A model generated the notes under the pieces. The model did not search any database. It was given only the letters and a program-made list of their open reading frames with translations, and was not told where the DNA came from. From Streptomyces sp. NBC_00523 (GTDB taxonomy: Bacteria > Actinomycetota > Actinomycetes > Streptomycetales > Streptomycetaceae): a stretch of 64,000 nt of DNA. Both the position numbers and the translations under genes were made by a program. Where the stretch lies: contig NZ_CP107836.1 in NCBI RefSeq assembly GCF_036346615.1, positions 6,696,001 through 6,760,000 on the forward strand, written 5' to 3'. Of the stretch, positions 52,342-60,371 are shown one piece after another; within the stretch, counting starts at the first letter, position 1, and each line of letters begins with the position of its first letter.

Positions 52342-52858
52342 ACAGGTGCACCGCGAGGTGCCCCAGCGGCAGGCCCAGCTGCCAGGCCGGGGTCCACACC
52401 TGCGCCTCCTCCTCCGGGGCCTGTGCCGCGCCCTCCACCGGCTCCCAGGGCGGCAGCGGGCCGATGGCCTCCAGATCGGCGGCCAGCAGCTCGGTCTCCT
52501 CCAGCCACCGCCAGGCCGACCGGGCCAGCGCCAGATCCGCTTCGGTGCCGCCCGCCACCGGGGCGGCCAGCCGGGTGCGCACCCAGTGGCGCCACGGAGT
52601 CCCGGACGCGGTGAGCAGCCGCAGCTCGTCCACCCGCGCGGCCGGCAGCGCCCCGGCCACCGCACCGTCCAGCAGGAAGATGGTCAGCGCCAGCGCGTCC
52701 CGCCCCGCCCGGAACTCCAGCGTCGCCGGCTCCATCAGGTCGCCGGTGCGCAGCAGTTCGTCGGCCAGGTACTCCGCGTACATCCAGGCCATCGGGACCG
52801 GCAGCTCGCCCGCGCCGGACCCCTCATGACGTTCCGGAGGCATCCCGTATCGCCCCAT
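52337..52858 (-). CDS. Hypothetical protein downstream of the ECF sigma factor
   Basis: A 173-residue acidic, Leu/Ala-rich, mostly helical protein (WMYAEYLADELLRTGDLMEP, RLAAPVAGGTEADLALARSAWRWLEETELLAADLE). It has no signal peptide, cysteine motif or membrane helix, so it is not a classical ZAS-type anti-sigma factor. It follows the ECF sigma gene by about 120 bp on the same strand. The IS481 copy begins exactly at its stop codon. The ATG at 52858 has a GAGGG too close for normal spacing; ATG 52843 is an alternative. Family not recognised. Confidence 0.7.
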   Translation of the reverse strand: MGRYGMPPERHEGSGAGELPVPMAWMYAEYLADELLRTGDLMEPATLEFRAGRDALALTIFLLDGAVAGALPAARVDELRLLTASGTPWRHWVRTRLAAPVAGGTEADLALARSAWRWLEETELLAADLEAIGPLPPWEPVEGAAQAPEEEAQVWTPAWQLGLPLGHLAVHLY

Positions 52859-52976
52859 TCCCTCGGTTTCGGGCCCGTACGGCCGGCGGGCCGCCCGGCC
52901 GGTCGCCCACGCAGCATTGAACCGGGGGAGCGCGCCCCGCGTGGCCGGAAATGCAGGATCCGCCGTACCGGATGCG

Positions 52977-53534
52977 TCACAGGCACGAGCTGCCGACGAC
53001 CGTCCGTCCCTGCGAAGGGCGGCGCGTGTAGCCGGGGAGGTTACGGGAGAGCAGCCGCAGCGCGTAATGCGAACGCGACTTGACCGTGCCCGCCGGTATC
53101 CCGAGCACCTCGGCCGTCTCGCCCACGCTCAGCCCGCGGAAGTAGATCTGCACCAGCACCGACCGGTGCTCCGGGCTCAGGGCGCGGACCGCCTCGCGCA
53201 CATCGAGCGCCGCGACCGCGGACTCCGCCGTGTCGGCCCCCGCCGGCGCGCACTCCAGACCGGCGTCACTGACCTCGGCCGGCCGGGCCAGCCGGGAGCG
53301 CCGGGCGTCGATCGCCAGTCGGCGGGCCACCGTGAAGAGCCAGGGCCGCATCGACTCGTACGGTCCGTCGAACGCCTCCGGGTGCTGCCAGGCCCGCACC
53401 AGCGTCTCCTGGAGCAGGTCCTCGGCCCGCTGCCGGTCACCGAAGGTCAGCCCGAGCAGGAAGTGGAACAGGGCGGGGCCGTGGTCACGCTGGAGTTCCG
53501 CGAGCGCCCGCTCATCGGTCTTCGTCGTGGTCAT
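52977..53534 (-). CDS. ECF-type RNA polymerase sigma factor
   Basis: A 185-residue sigma-70-like factor with only regions 2 and 4. Region 2 is FHFLLGLTFGDRQRAEDLLQETLVRAWQHPEAF and RPWLFTVARRLAIDARRSR; region 4 is ALSPEHRSVLVQIYFRGLSVGETAEVLGIPAGTVKSRSHYALRLL, given here in parts of a continuous domain. The resemblance is to the SigK/SigL-like ECF group. The ATG at 53534 has GAAGGG eight bases upstream. No typical zinc anti-sigma gene is adjacent; the hypothetical gene at 52337 is the only same-strand neighbour. Confidence 0.92.
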   Translation of the reverse strand: MTTTKTDERALAELQRDHGPALFHFLLGLTFGDRQRAEDLLQETLVRAWQHPEAFDGPYESMRPWLFTVARRLAIDARRSRLARPAEVSDAGLECAPAGADTAESAVAALDVREAVRALSPEHRSVLVQIYFRGLSVGETAEVLGIPAGTVKSRSHYALRLLSRNLPGYTRRPSQGRTVVGSSCL

Positions 53535-53718
53535 GGTGAACGCCCTTCCCGCCAAGGTCCGCCTCGTTGCCGACCTGGCGTATACGAGCGCATTCAGGCC
53601 ACGGGGAACAGGACAAACGCCGCCCCGTGCGACGAGCGGTCGCTCAGAGCGGCGAATGGTGCGGTGAACGGTCGGGCGGCACCCCGGGCGGGGCTCACGG
53701 CACCACGGACGGGCGTGA

Positions 53719-54180
53719 CTACGGCACCACGGTGACCGGCCAGCGGCCCGCCTTGACCAGGCGTACGGCCACCGAACCGATGAAGCGGTGCCCCGCCGAC
53801 TCCGAGGCCCCCACCACCACGGCGTCCGCCTTGAGTTCGTCGGCGGCGGTCACCAGACCGTTGTACGGGTCGCCCCGGAAGGTGTGGAACTCCCAGCGGA
53901 CATCCCATATGTCCTTCATCCGGGCCGTCGACTGCCGGATCTCCTCCACCAGCCCCTCGGCCACCTCGGCGGTCGCGTCGCCGACCGGAGCCCCGAGCGC
54001 CGCGCCCGCCGCCAGCACCGGCTGGACGTACACCAGCGCCAGCATGGCCCGCTGCCGGCGCGCGAGCCCGGCCGCGTAGGCCGCCGCGCGCATGGACGAC
54101 TCGGAACCGTCGAGGCCCGCGACGATCACCTTCGGTCCGTCTGTGCCACGTTCGAACTGGTGGGAGTGCTGATCTGTCAC
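53719..54180 (-). CDS. Universal stress protein (UspA family)
   Basis: A 153-residue Usp-domain protein. The N-terminal strand VIVAGLDGSESSMRAAAYAAGLARRQ and the C-terminal nucleotide motif DAVVVGASESAGHRFIGSVAVRLVK (G-x2-G-x9-G-type) suggest ATP binding. It starts with a GTG at 54180 and is divergent from the deacetylase gene. Function in stress survival is inferred from family. Confidence 0.9.
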   Translation of the reverse strand: MTDQHSHQFERGTDGPKVIVAGLDGSESSMRAAAYAAGLARRQRAMLALVYVQPVLAAGAALGAPVGDATAEVAEGLVEEIRQSTARMKDIWDVRWEFHTFRGDPYNGLVTAADELKADAVVVGASESAGHRFIGSVAVRLVKAGRWPVTVVP

Positions 54181-54343
54181 GGCAGTGAGGCTATCGGCTC
54201 GCCCCGGGGCTTCGGGCCCGGGCTCCCGGCGACCGCGCCCCGCTCACCTCGGCCGTCGGGGCTTTCCCGCCATCCGGGTGCAAAAACCCCGGCGGCCGGT
54301 GTCGCTGAGACGGGCCGCGGGACGGGCGTGCGAGCAGTGGGGG

Positions 54344-55186
54344 ATGAAGAGTGAGCACAGGCTGCCCTCGCGGAGAACGGTCCTGCGACTGGCCGCAGGG
54401 CTGGGAACCGCCACCGCCGTGGCGCTCGTCGCCACGGACCCCGTCACCTCCCCGCCCCGGTCGGCGGCCCCCGTCACGGGGGCGGCGGGAGCCCCGGCCG
54501 CCGTCTTCCGCGGTGGGCCGCTCGCCTACCGGCTGCGGCCCATGACCGGACAGGCACCGCCCCGCTACCGCCCCGCCGCACCACCGGTCCGCACCCGGCC
54601 GTTCGAGCAGCTGCCCGACATCGGGAACGCCATGGTGCTGTCCTTCGACGACGGCCCCGACCCGCTGTACACCCCGCACATCCTGGACACGCTGCGCGCG
54701 CACGACGTACGGGCGATGTTCTTCCTGTGCGGGGAGATGGCGAACGACAACCGCGACCTGGTCCGCCGGATCTCCGACGAGGGGCACACCGTGGGCAACC
54801 ACTCGTGGACGCACCCCCTGGTCACCAAGCTCTCCCGGGCCGGGGTCACCGACGAGCTGGGGCGTACCAGCGAGGTCATCGAGAAGATCACCGGCGAGGC
54901 GCCGCTCTGGTACCGGGCGCCCTACGGTGCCTGGAACCGCAACTCCTTCGAGATCGGCGCCGCCCTGGGCATGGAACCGATGGCCTGGACCGTGGACACC
55001 CTCGACTGGACCGTGCCCGGCACCGGCACCATCGTCCGCCGGGTCAGACAGGGCGCCGGTGCCGGGGTCGTGGTGCTCTCGCACGACGCGGGCGGAAACC
55101 GCTCGCAGAGCGTGGCGGCGCTCCGCCGGTATCTGCCGGAGCTGCTGGACGACGGATACCGGCTCACGGTGCCGCAACGCCGCTGA
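54344..55186 (+). CDS. Exported polysaccharide deacetylase (NodB domain)
   Basis: A 280-residue secreted carbohydrate esterase family 4 enzyme. The N-terminus (SRRTVLRLAAGLGTATAVALVA) resembles a Tat signal peptide. The NodB domain (about residues 95-280) contains LSFDDGPDPLYTP with the catalytic and metal Asp, the HSWTHP zinc motif, RAPYGAWN and a final LSHDAGG. It would deacetylate peptidoglycan, chitin or xylan fragments. It is convergent with the sortase gene. Confidence 0.92.
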   Translation: MKSEHRLPSRRTVLRLAAGLGTATAVALVATDPVTSPPRSAAPVTGAAGAPAAVFRGGPLAYRLRPMTGQAPPRYRPAAPPVRTRPFEQLPDIGNAMVLSFDDGPDPLYTPHILDTLRAHDVRAMFFLCGEMANDNRDLVRRISDEGHTVGNHSWTHPLVTKLSRAGVTDELGRTSEVIEKITGEAPLWYRAPYGAWNRNSFEIGAALGMEPMAWTVDTLDWTVPGTGTIVRRVRQGAGAGVVVLSHDAGGNRSQSVAALRRYLPELLDDGYRLTVPQRR

Positions 55187-55196
55187 CGGGCGACGG

Positions 55197-55856
55197 TCAG
55201 CGGGTCTCCACCAGGCGGGCGAAGACCACCACGTTGCCGTCGTAGCCGTTGGCCTTGGTGTAGCCGCCGCCGCAGGTGATGACCCGCAGCTCCGGCTGCC
55301 CGGTGTCGCCGTACACCCGGGCGCCGGGGAAGTCGTTCTTGGCGAAGACCTCGACGCCGTACACCTCGAAGACCGCCACCCGGTCGTCGCTGCGGTCGAT
55401 CTCGATGTGGTCCCCCTTCTTCAGCGAGCCGAGCCCGTAGAAGACGGCGGGCCCCGCCTTGTTGTCGACGTGGCCGACGATGACGGAGGTGCCGGCCTGA
55501 CCGGGGGAGACGCCGTTCTGGTACCAGCCCGCCAGGTTGGGGTCCTCCGGCGGCGGCGTCTCGATCCAGCCGTCCGGGTCGAGACTCACGTCGATGACCG
55601 GTGCGTCGACCTGGATGTCGGGGATCGCCACGCGGGTGACCGGGGCGTACGGGAGCGGCTTGACGACCGGGCCCGCGGCGGGTGCGGCGGGGGCGTTGTT
55701 CTGGTGGCCCACGGAGGCGGCTGCGACCGGCTGCGGGGGGCCGGGGGAGAGGTCGGCCCCGTTGCGCATGAGTGCCAGACCGGAGAGCATCGCCAGGGCG
55801 AGCGCGCCCCACGGCGAGTGTCGGATCCGTTCCGGTCGCCAGTTGTCCCGGCCCAT
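55197..55856 (-). CDS. Class F sortase
   Basis: A 219-residue membrane-anchored transpeptidase. A short N-terminal helix (WGALALAMLSGLALM) is followed by a Pro/Ala linker and the sortase barrel, beginning PVTRVAIPDIQVDAPVIDV. The catalytic His is in VIVGHVDNKAGPAVFYGL and the Cys in LRVITCGGGYTKANGYDGNVVVFARL; no Arg is obvious at its usual place near the end, where FARL supplies one. Class F enzymes are common in actinobacteria and their substrates are poorly known. Two surface proteins without LPXTG are encoded 0.3 kb away. Confidence 0.93.
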   Translation of the reverse strand: MGRDNWRPERIRHSPWGALALAMLSGLALMRNGADLSPGPPQPVAAASVGHQNNAPAAPAAGPVVKPLPYAPVTRVAIPDIQVDAPVIDVSLDPDGWIETPPPEDPNLAGWYQNGVSPGQAGTSVIVGHVDNKAGPAVFYGLGSLKKGDHIEIDRSDDRVAVFEVYGVEVFAKNDFPGARVYGDTGQPELRVITCGGGYTKANGYDGNVVVFARLVETR

Positions 55857-56169
55857 GGTTCTCCCTTCGTCGCGACGAGCAGAACGCTAGGCGCGGTGCC
55901 ACCGGGCGGCGATCAGAGAAGGGCGAACGGGTGGCGGCCCGCCACCCGGATGCTTATCGGAGTAGCGCGCGGATAAAACTTCTGACGGCCCGTGACCTGG
56001 GCATCCGTCAGCTTCCGGAGTGTTCGCACGGCGTGTCGGATCACCGGTCCGGAGCAGCGCCGAAATGCGGCCGATCAAGGTTCTGGTGAGGGTTCGTCAT
56101 GGGAGGCGTTCTCGTCGATCCATCCCGGTGCACAGAGCCCCGGGGCGCTTCCCGGTGGAGGTTGGAACG
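55857..56169. promoter_or_regulatory. Intergenic region between the divergent sortase and surface-protein genes
   Basis: No gene is seen in this 313-bp stretch. It contains a perfect inverted repeat CGGGTGGCG-GCC-CGCCACCCG (55928-55948), which could be an operator or leader hairpin of the sortase gene. An AT-richer segment near 55972 (GGATAAAACTTC) is the most promoter-like part. Confidence 0.4.
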
Positions 56170-56850
56170 ATGCGTGCTACACGCGCTCTGGTGGTCGCGG
56201 CGGCCGCCGTCGCCGCCCTCGGGGCCGGCGCCCCGATGGCGACCGCCGGCGGAGATGTCGGGAACAACCAGAACAACAACCAGAACAACAATCAGAACAA
56301 CGGCAACAACCAGAACGACTGGAACGACCCGGGCGGCTGGAACAACGGCAACAACAACGGGAACGGCAACAACAACGGCAACGGCAACAACAACGGGAAC
56401 GGCAACAACAACGGCAACGGGAACAACAACGGCAACGGCAACGGGCGCAACAACGGCCCGAACAACGTGACCGTCGACCCCGAGCGCGTGCACCAGGGCG
56501 CGGCCATGCAGGTCAGCGCCGAGGGCTGCGGCCGGGGCGGCAGCGTCTCGTCCAACGCCTTCCGCACCACCCGGCTCTCGGCCGGCCGGGTCGGCCACGC
56601 CCGGGTCCGCATCTTCGACGACGCGACCCCCGGCACGTACAACCTGACGGTCCGGTGCGACGGCACCGACCGGACGGCGGGTCACCGCTTCACCGTGCTC
56701 GACAGCCGGGGCGCCCAGGGCGGGCTCGGCGGCTCGATGGCGGCGACCCCGGCGGAGATGGGCGTCGGCGCCGGTCTCGTCGCCTCGGCGGCCCTCGGCG
56801 GAGGCGTGTACATCATGCGCCGCCGGAGGACGGGTCATGGGACGGCCTGA
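56170..56850 (+). CDS. Surface protein with Asn/Gly repeats, C-terminal membrane anchor and Arg tail
   Basis: A 226-residue exported protein. The signal peptide ends near TAGG; residues 35-95 are an Asn/Gly-rich tract with an NGNNNG-type repeat. An Ig-like or beta-sandwich domain follows (VTVDPERVHQGAAMQVSAEGCGRGG to TYNLTVRCDG, with two Cys). The C-terminus has the motif GAQGGLGGSM, one membrane helix (GAGLVASAALGGGVYIM) and RRRRTGH. There is no LPXTG. The layout matches the protein at 56945, and the class F sortase lies just upstream. GGAGG precedes the ATG at 56170 by eight bases. Confidence 0.85.
   Translation: MRATRALVVAAAAVAALGAGAPMATAGGDVGNNQNNNQNNNQNNGNNQNDWNDPGGWNNGNNNGNGNNNGNGNNNGNGNNNGNGNNNGNGNGRNNGPNNVTVDPERVHQGAAMQVSAEGCGRGGSVSSNAFRTTRLSAGRVGHARVRIFDDATPGTYNLTVRCDGTDRTAGHRFTVLDSRGAQGGLGGSMAATPAEMGVGAGLVASAALGGGVYIMRRRRTGHGTA
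56341..56459 (+). repeat. Short tandem repeats encoding the Asn/Gly tract
   Basis: Imperfect units of about 18 bp (AACGGCAACAACAACGGG type) repeat six or more times inside the coding frame. The tract is likely prone to length variation. It is not a CRISPR: the units are coding and have no spacers. Confidence 0.85.
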
Positions 56851-56883
56851 CCGTCAGGACGCCCCCGCCGGACCGATAACGAA

Positions 56884-56918
56884 GTCGCCCCGAGTCCTCA
56901 GTCAGGACCCGGGGCGAC
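56884..56918. terminator. Bidirectional terminator between the two surface-protein genes
   Basis: A 15-bp stem with one mismatch (56884-56898 with 56904-56918) and a 5-base loop, between convergent stops. Confidence 0.82.
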
Positions 56919-56944
56919 TCTCGTTTCCCATCCGCTCGTACCGG

Positions 56945-57499
56945 TCAGTGCGAGCGGCTCTCCCTGCGGCGGCGTACGAAGAACACGACACCGGCCCCGG
57001 CGGCCACGGCGAGCGCGGTGCCCGCCACGATCTCACCGGAGTTCACGCTGTCGATGCTGCCGCCCAGACCGCCCTGCACACCGGCCGGCGAGGCCGTGGC
57101 CGCCGCCGTGCTGGTCGAACTCGTGGTGGGCGTGCCCGTGGCCGCGCTGACGGTGAGGTTCACCTTGGCCGTGGAGCTGGGCGAGGTGTTGCAGATGAAC
57201 GTCACCTCGTAGGCGGCGCCCGGCTTGGCATCCCAGTCCACGGTGGCCTGGGCGCTGCCGTTCACCGGGATGGTGACGGTGTCGAACACCCCCGAGGACG
57301 CCGTGGCCGTCGTGGAGCAACCCCGGGCCGCCAGGGTGACCTTGCCCCCGGGCGCGACCACCGACGGCGTCACGGTGTACCCGTTCCCGCCGCCCGACGG
57401 ACCGCCCGCGGTCGCCGCGTACGCGGACACGGCCGGGCCGGTCAGGGCGAGTGCGGCGGCGCCGAGCAGAGCGACGGGGGCGACACGTATTGCGCGCAT
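56945..57499 (-). CDS. Surface protein with GGLGGS motif and C-terminal membrane anchor
   Basis: A 184-residue exported protein of the same design as the gene at 56170: signal peptide (ends YAATAG), a beta-rich domain YTVTPSVVAPGGKVTLAARGC to YEVTFICNTSP with two Cys, and a Thr/Ser/Ala-rich stalk. Then come GVQGGLGGSI, a membrane helix (IVAGTALAVAAGAGVVFFV) and RRRRESRSH. The shared GxQGGLGGS sequence before the helix in both proteins could be a recognition motif. The ATG at 57499 has GGAGG seven bases upstream. It is transcribed toward its relative. Confidence 0.85.
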   Translation of the reverse strand: MRAIRVAPVALLGAAALALTGPAVSAYAATAGGPSGGGNGYTVTPSVVAPGGKVTLAARGCSTTATASSGVFDTVTIPVNGSAQATVDWDAKPGAAYEVTFICNTSPSSTAKVNLTVSAATGTPTTSSTSTAAATASPAGVQGGLGGSIDSVNSGEIVAGTALAVAAGAGVVFFVRRRRESRSH

Positions 57500-57662
57500 G
57501 GTGAATCCTCCGGGTCCCCGAGGAGCAGCTGCGGAACGGATTTCCACAAAGTGTCAGAAATGCACCTCGAATGCCGCCCACGCTAGAAGTGGTGCATTTC
57601 GCCCGCGATCGGGGTCCGGCGAATGGGGCACCGCTGTCCCCCGGGCGGCGCACCGGCCCCGG

Positions 57663-58430
57663 CTACCCGTCCGCCGCCCCCGGGAAGAGGTCGAGGAAGG
57701 GGGCGGCGGTGGCCGAGAAGCCCCGTCCGAACGGTGCGTCGAAGTCCCAGATCAGGAAGAGGAGGAAGGCGATCAGCACACTGAAGAGCCCCGCGAGCAG
57801 GAGTTCCCGGAAGGTCCGGCGGATCTGCAGGGTGAAGATCAGTCCCACGGTCACCAGGGCGCCGATGACCAGCCCGAACCACACCACCCCCGGCATGGTC
57901 GCGCCGGCACTCTGCCCCCGTGCGCTCCGGGCGTCGTCGGCGGCGGCCACCTGGTCGACCAGCGGCTGGTACGCCTGCCCCTCGTGGTCCGTCTTCGGCC
58001 GGTAGTCCGTGACGTCGTCGCGCACCCGGTCCAGCAGTTCGGCACCGCGGTCGCCGAGCGTCCCGTGCTTCGTCATGGTCTGCCACTCGTCGTGCACCAC
58101 GTAGCTCACGTACGCGTCCACATCGGCCCGGATGCGGGTGCGCACCTCCTGCGGATAGACGGCGGAGCGTTCGCTCACCTCGTGCAGGGCCTGGGCCTCC
58201 TGGCGTACGTACTCCTGCGCGGCGCCCCGGCCCTCCCAGACGCCTGCGATGGCGAGGCCCAGCACGATCGCGTAGATCACTCCGATCATCATCGTCATGT
58301 ACTCGATGACGTCGGGGGTTTCGGACGGGTCGTCGTCCTCCGGGAGTCTGCGGTTGCTGAGGACGGCGATGGTCAGGACGACGGCGGTGGCCGCGACCAT
58401 GGCGAGCGTGAGGACGAGCCATTCCGACAT
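57663..58430 (-). CDS. DUF4239-like (bestrophin-like) membrane protein
   Basis: A 255-residue membrane protein with four predicted helices: two at the N-terminus (LVLTLAMVAATAVVLTIAVL, MTMMIGVIYAIVLGLAIAGVW) and two at the C-terminus (VVWFGLVIGALVTVGLIF, LLLAGLFSVLIAFLLFLIW). A long soluble helical segment (ALHEVSERSAVYPQEVRTRIRADVDAYV) lies between. This is the pattern of the DUF4239 family. It starts 15 bp after the Pro-rich gene stop upstream on the same strand, suggesting one operon. Function unknown. Confidence 0.85.
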   Translation of the reverse strand: MSEWLVLTLAMVAATAVVLTIAVLSNRRLPEDDDPSETPDVIEYMTMMIGVIYAIVLGLAIAGVWEGRGAAQEYVRQEAQALHEVSERSAVYPQEVRTRIRADVDAYVSYVVHDEWQTMTKHGTLGDRGAELLDRVRDDVTDYRPKTDHEGQAYQPLVDQVAAADDARSARGQSAGATMPGVVWFGLVIGALVTVGLIFTLQIRRTFRELLLAGLFSVLIAFLLFLIWDFDAPFGRGFSATAAPFLDLFPGAADG

Positions 58431-58445
58431 GGGCGTCTCCGGGAT

Positions 58446-58994
58446 TCATCGGGAACGGGGGCGCAGCACGGCGACGGCGAACACCGCGGGGGCCGTGACC
58501 ATCAAGCTGAGCGTGACCAGGGAGGTGTGACGCTGCGGCGGCTTCCGCACCGGTTTGCGGTAGGCGGGGAGGGCGACGTGGACGGAAGGCGAGGGCCGTA
58601 CGGACGGCGAAGGGCTCGGCTTGGGCTTGGGCTTCGGCTCGGGCTTCGGGGCCGGCGGCGGGGGAGGGGGCGGAGGTGGTGGCGGCGGTGCCGGTACGGG
58701 CTCGGGCGCCGGGGGCGGCGGAGGAGGTGGTGGCGGTGGTGGTGGTGCCGGTTTCGGGGGTGGCGGGGGCGGCGGCTTCGGTTTCGGCGGGGGCGGCGGT
58801 GTGGGCTCCGGCACCGGGCCGGCGAAACAGCTGCCGTCGCCGCTGACGGCCACGGCCGTGCCGCCGTCGCCGTCCCCGATGGACGCGTACGCGCAGCTGT
58901 CCGCGGCCGCTGGGGTGGGGGCGGTCAGCAGCCAGGTGAGCGCGAGCGCCGCGGCCAGCCGCCAGAAGAGTGATCCGTACACGACCGGGAGCAT
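58446..58994 (-). CDS. Proline-rich exported membrane protein
   Basis: A 182-residue protein with an N-terminal signal (FWRLAAALALTWLLTAPTPAAA), a small segment with two Cys (DSCAYASIGDGDGG, DGSCFAGP), then about 70 residues almost wholly Pro with Ala, Lys and Glu (58630-58815), and a C-terminal helix (LVTLSLMVTAPAVFAVAVL). The Pro-rich tract would span the cell wall. The frame is open throughout and the start at 58994 gives a sensible signal peptide. Function unknown. Confidence 0.72.
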   Translation of the reverse strand: MLPVVYGSLFWRLAAALALTWLLTAPTPAAADSCAYASIGDGDGGTAVAVSGDGSCFAGPVPEPTPPPPPKPKPPPPPPPKPAPPPPPPPPPPPPAPEPVPAPPPPPPPPPPPPAPKPEPKPKPKPSPSPSVRPSPSVHVALPAYRKPVRKPPQRHTSLVTLSLMVTAPAVFAVAVLRPRSR

Positions 58995-59552
58995 GTTCCG
59001 GGCCGTGCGGCGGCACGCCGGACCCCCTGCGGATTCGCCTGATGGAGGGGACCTGGGGCGCGCGGGGTTTGGCGCCGGTGAAATGGAACAGGGGCCTGCC
59101 GGACCCCGGTCTCCGGAAATGGCCGATTGTCGACCCTCTCCGCGGGAATGCCGCCAAAGGCCGTGTCACCGGCCCGGCGCATTCCCGGGCTTGGGGTCGC
59201 GACGGGGAGGCGCGCGCCGGTCCGCCGGTCCCCGGGCGCCCCCCTCGCGCCCCGAGCGCTTCCGGCCCCCGAACGCCAACGTCCAAGGCGCTCAAGGGAC
59301 ATGGTGCCCGGCCTTCGCCGACTCCGACTTCACTGACGTGCCAAAGTAGTCCGGGAGTGAACTATTTGATACCTCTCGTTCGGCGAATGTGACGGGCAGC
59401 GACGAGTCGGTTGCACATGCCATGAGAGTGTGACCAATAACGGACGGCTAATTTCCGTTTCCGCTCGCTCTCTTGGCGGTCGATCAGTAGCCTCTGGTCC
59501 ACACTGACCATGGACATGGCCGGATCGCCGTGGCGACTTGTTGGAGACATCG
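58995..59552. other. Intergenic region without a recognisable gene
   Basis: This 558-bp stretch has no ORF with coding character. Base composition drops in GC between about 59340 and 59500, including segments GTGAACTATTTGATACC and GGCTAATTTCCGTTTCC. These look like promoter DNA for the methyltransferase-GGDEF/EAL operon. No known riboswitch or RNA was recognised. Confidence 0.5.
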
Positions 59553-60371
59553 ATGGAGCGTCCCGCCTGGGCACCGCAAGGCATAGACATTTCGGTGCCG
59601 AGCGTGTCCCGAATGTATGACTTCTATCTGGGCGGCTCGCACAATTTCGAGGTGGACCGGGAAGCGGCCCGGAAGGCCATGGAGTTCATGCCGGGACTTC
59701 CCAAGGCGATGCAGGCGAACCGGGCGTTTATGCGGCGGGCGGTGCGCTACGCGCTGAGCGAGGGCGTCACCCAGTTCCTCGACATCGGTTCCGGGATACC
59801 CACCTTCGGCAATGTCCACGAGGTCGCCCAGGCGATCGATCCGGCCGCCAGGGTCGCCTACGTCGACCACGACCCGGTCGCCGTCGCGCACAGCCAGGCC
59901 GTCCTCGATGGCAATACCGGCGCCACGATCTCCTCGGCCGACCTGCGCCGCCCCCAGGAGATCCGGGACAGCCCCGAGGTCGCCAAGCTCCTGGACTTCG
60001 ACCGCCCCGTGGCGCTGCTGCTCGTGGCCGTCCTCCACTTCATCGAGGACGCCGACGACCCGCGGGCCGCCGTCGCCGCACTCCGCGACATGCTGGCGCC
60101 CGGCAGCCTCCTGGTCGTCACCCACGCCGCGTACGAGGGCATTCCGCTGCCCCGCGAGGAGGCGGGCGGCACGGTCGGCGTGTACCGGAACATCCGCAAC
60201 CCGCTGGTCATGCGCACCCGCGAGGAGGTCGCCCACTTCTTCGACGGCTTCGAGCTGGTCGAGCCCGGCCTCGTCGCGATGCCGGAATGGCGCCCCGAGA
60301 ACGCCGCGGCCCCCGAGAACGAGGACCCATACGCCTTCTCGGGCATCGCGGGAGTGGGACGCAAGGCGTGA
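59553..60371 (+). CDS. SAM-dependent methyltransferase (DUF574 family)
   Basis: A 272-residue protein of the large Streptomyces family of SAM-dependent methyltransferase-like proteins. Conserved segments are VPSVSRMYDFYLGGSHNFEVDRE, FLDIGSGIPTFGNVHEVAQ with the SAM-binding GxGxP loop, VAYVDHDPVAVAHSQ and VLHFIEDADDP. The start at 59553 has GGAG six bases upstream. Its TGA overlaps the GTG of the GGDEF-EAL gene, so the two are translationally coupled. The substrate is unknown. Confidence 0.9.
   Translation: MERPAWAPQGIDISVPSVSRMYDFYLGGSHNFEVDREAARKAMEFMPGLPKAMQANRAFMRRAVRYALSEGVTQFLDIGSGIPTFGNVHEVAQAIDPAARVAYVDHDPVAVAHSQAVLDGNTGATISSADLRRPQEIRDSPEVAKLLDFDRPVALLLVAVLHFIEDADDPRAAVAALRDMLAPGSLLVVTHAAYEGIPLPREEAGGTVGVYRNIRNPLVMRTREEVAHFFDGFELVEPGLVAMPEWRPENAAAPENEDPYAFSGIAGVGRKA

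Noticed and set aside
56341-56459. Tandem repeat that could suggest a CRISPR array
   Set aside because: The repeats are contiguous, in frame and encode an Asn/Gly tract; there are no spacers or cas genes.
58630-58815. G-rich low-complexity tract that could be a structural repeat
   Set aside because: It is explained by the polyproline coding region of the minus-strand gene at 58446.
59330-59590. 86-codon minus-strand ORF before the methyltransferase gene
   Set aside because: No start context, no conserved motif, and it overlaps the probable promoter of the methyltransferase operon.
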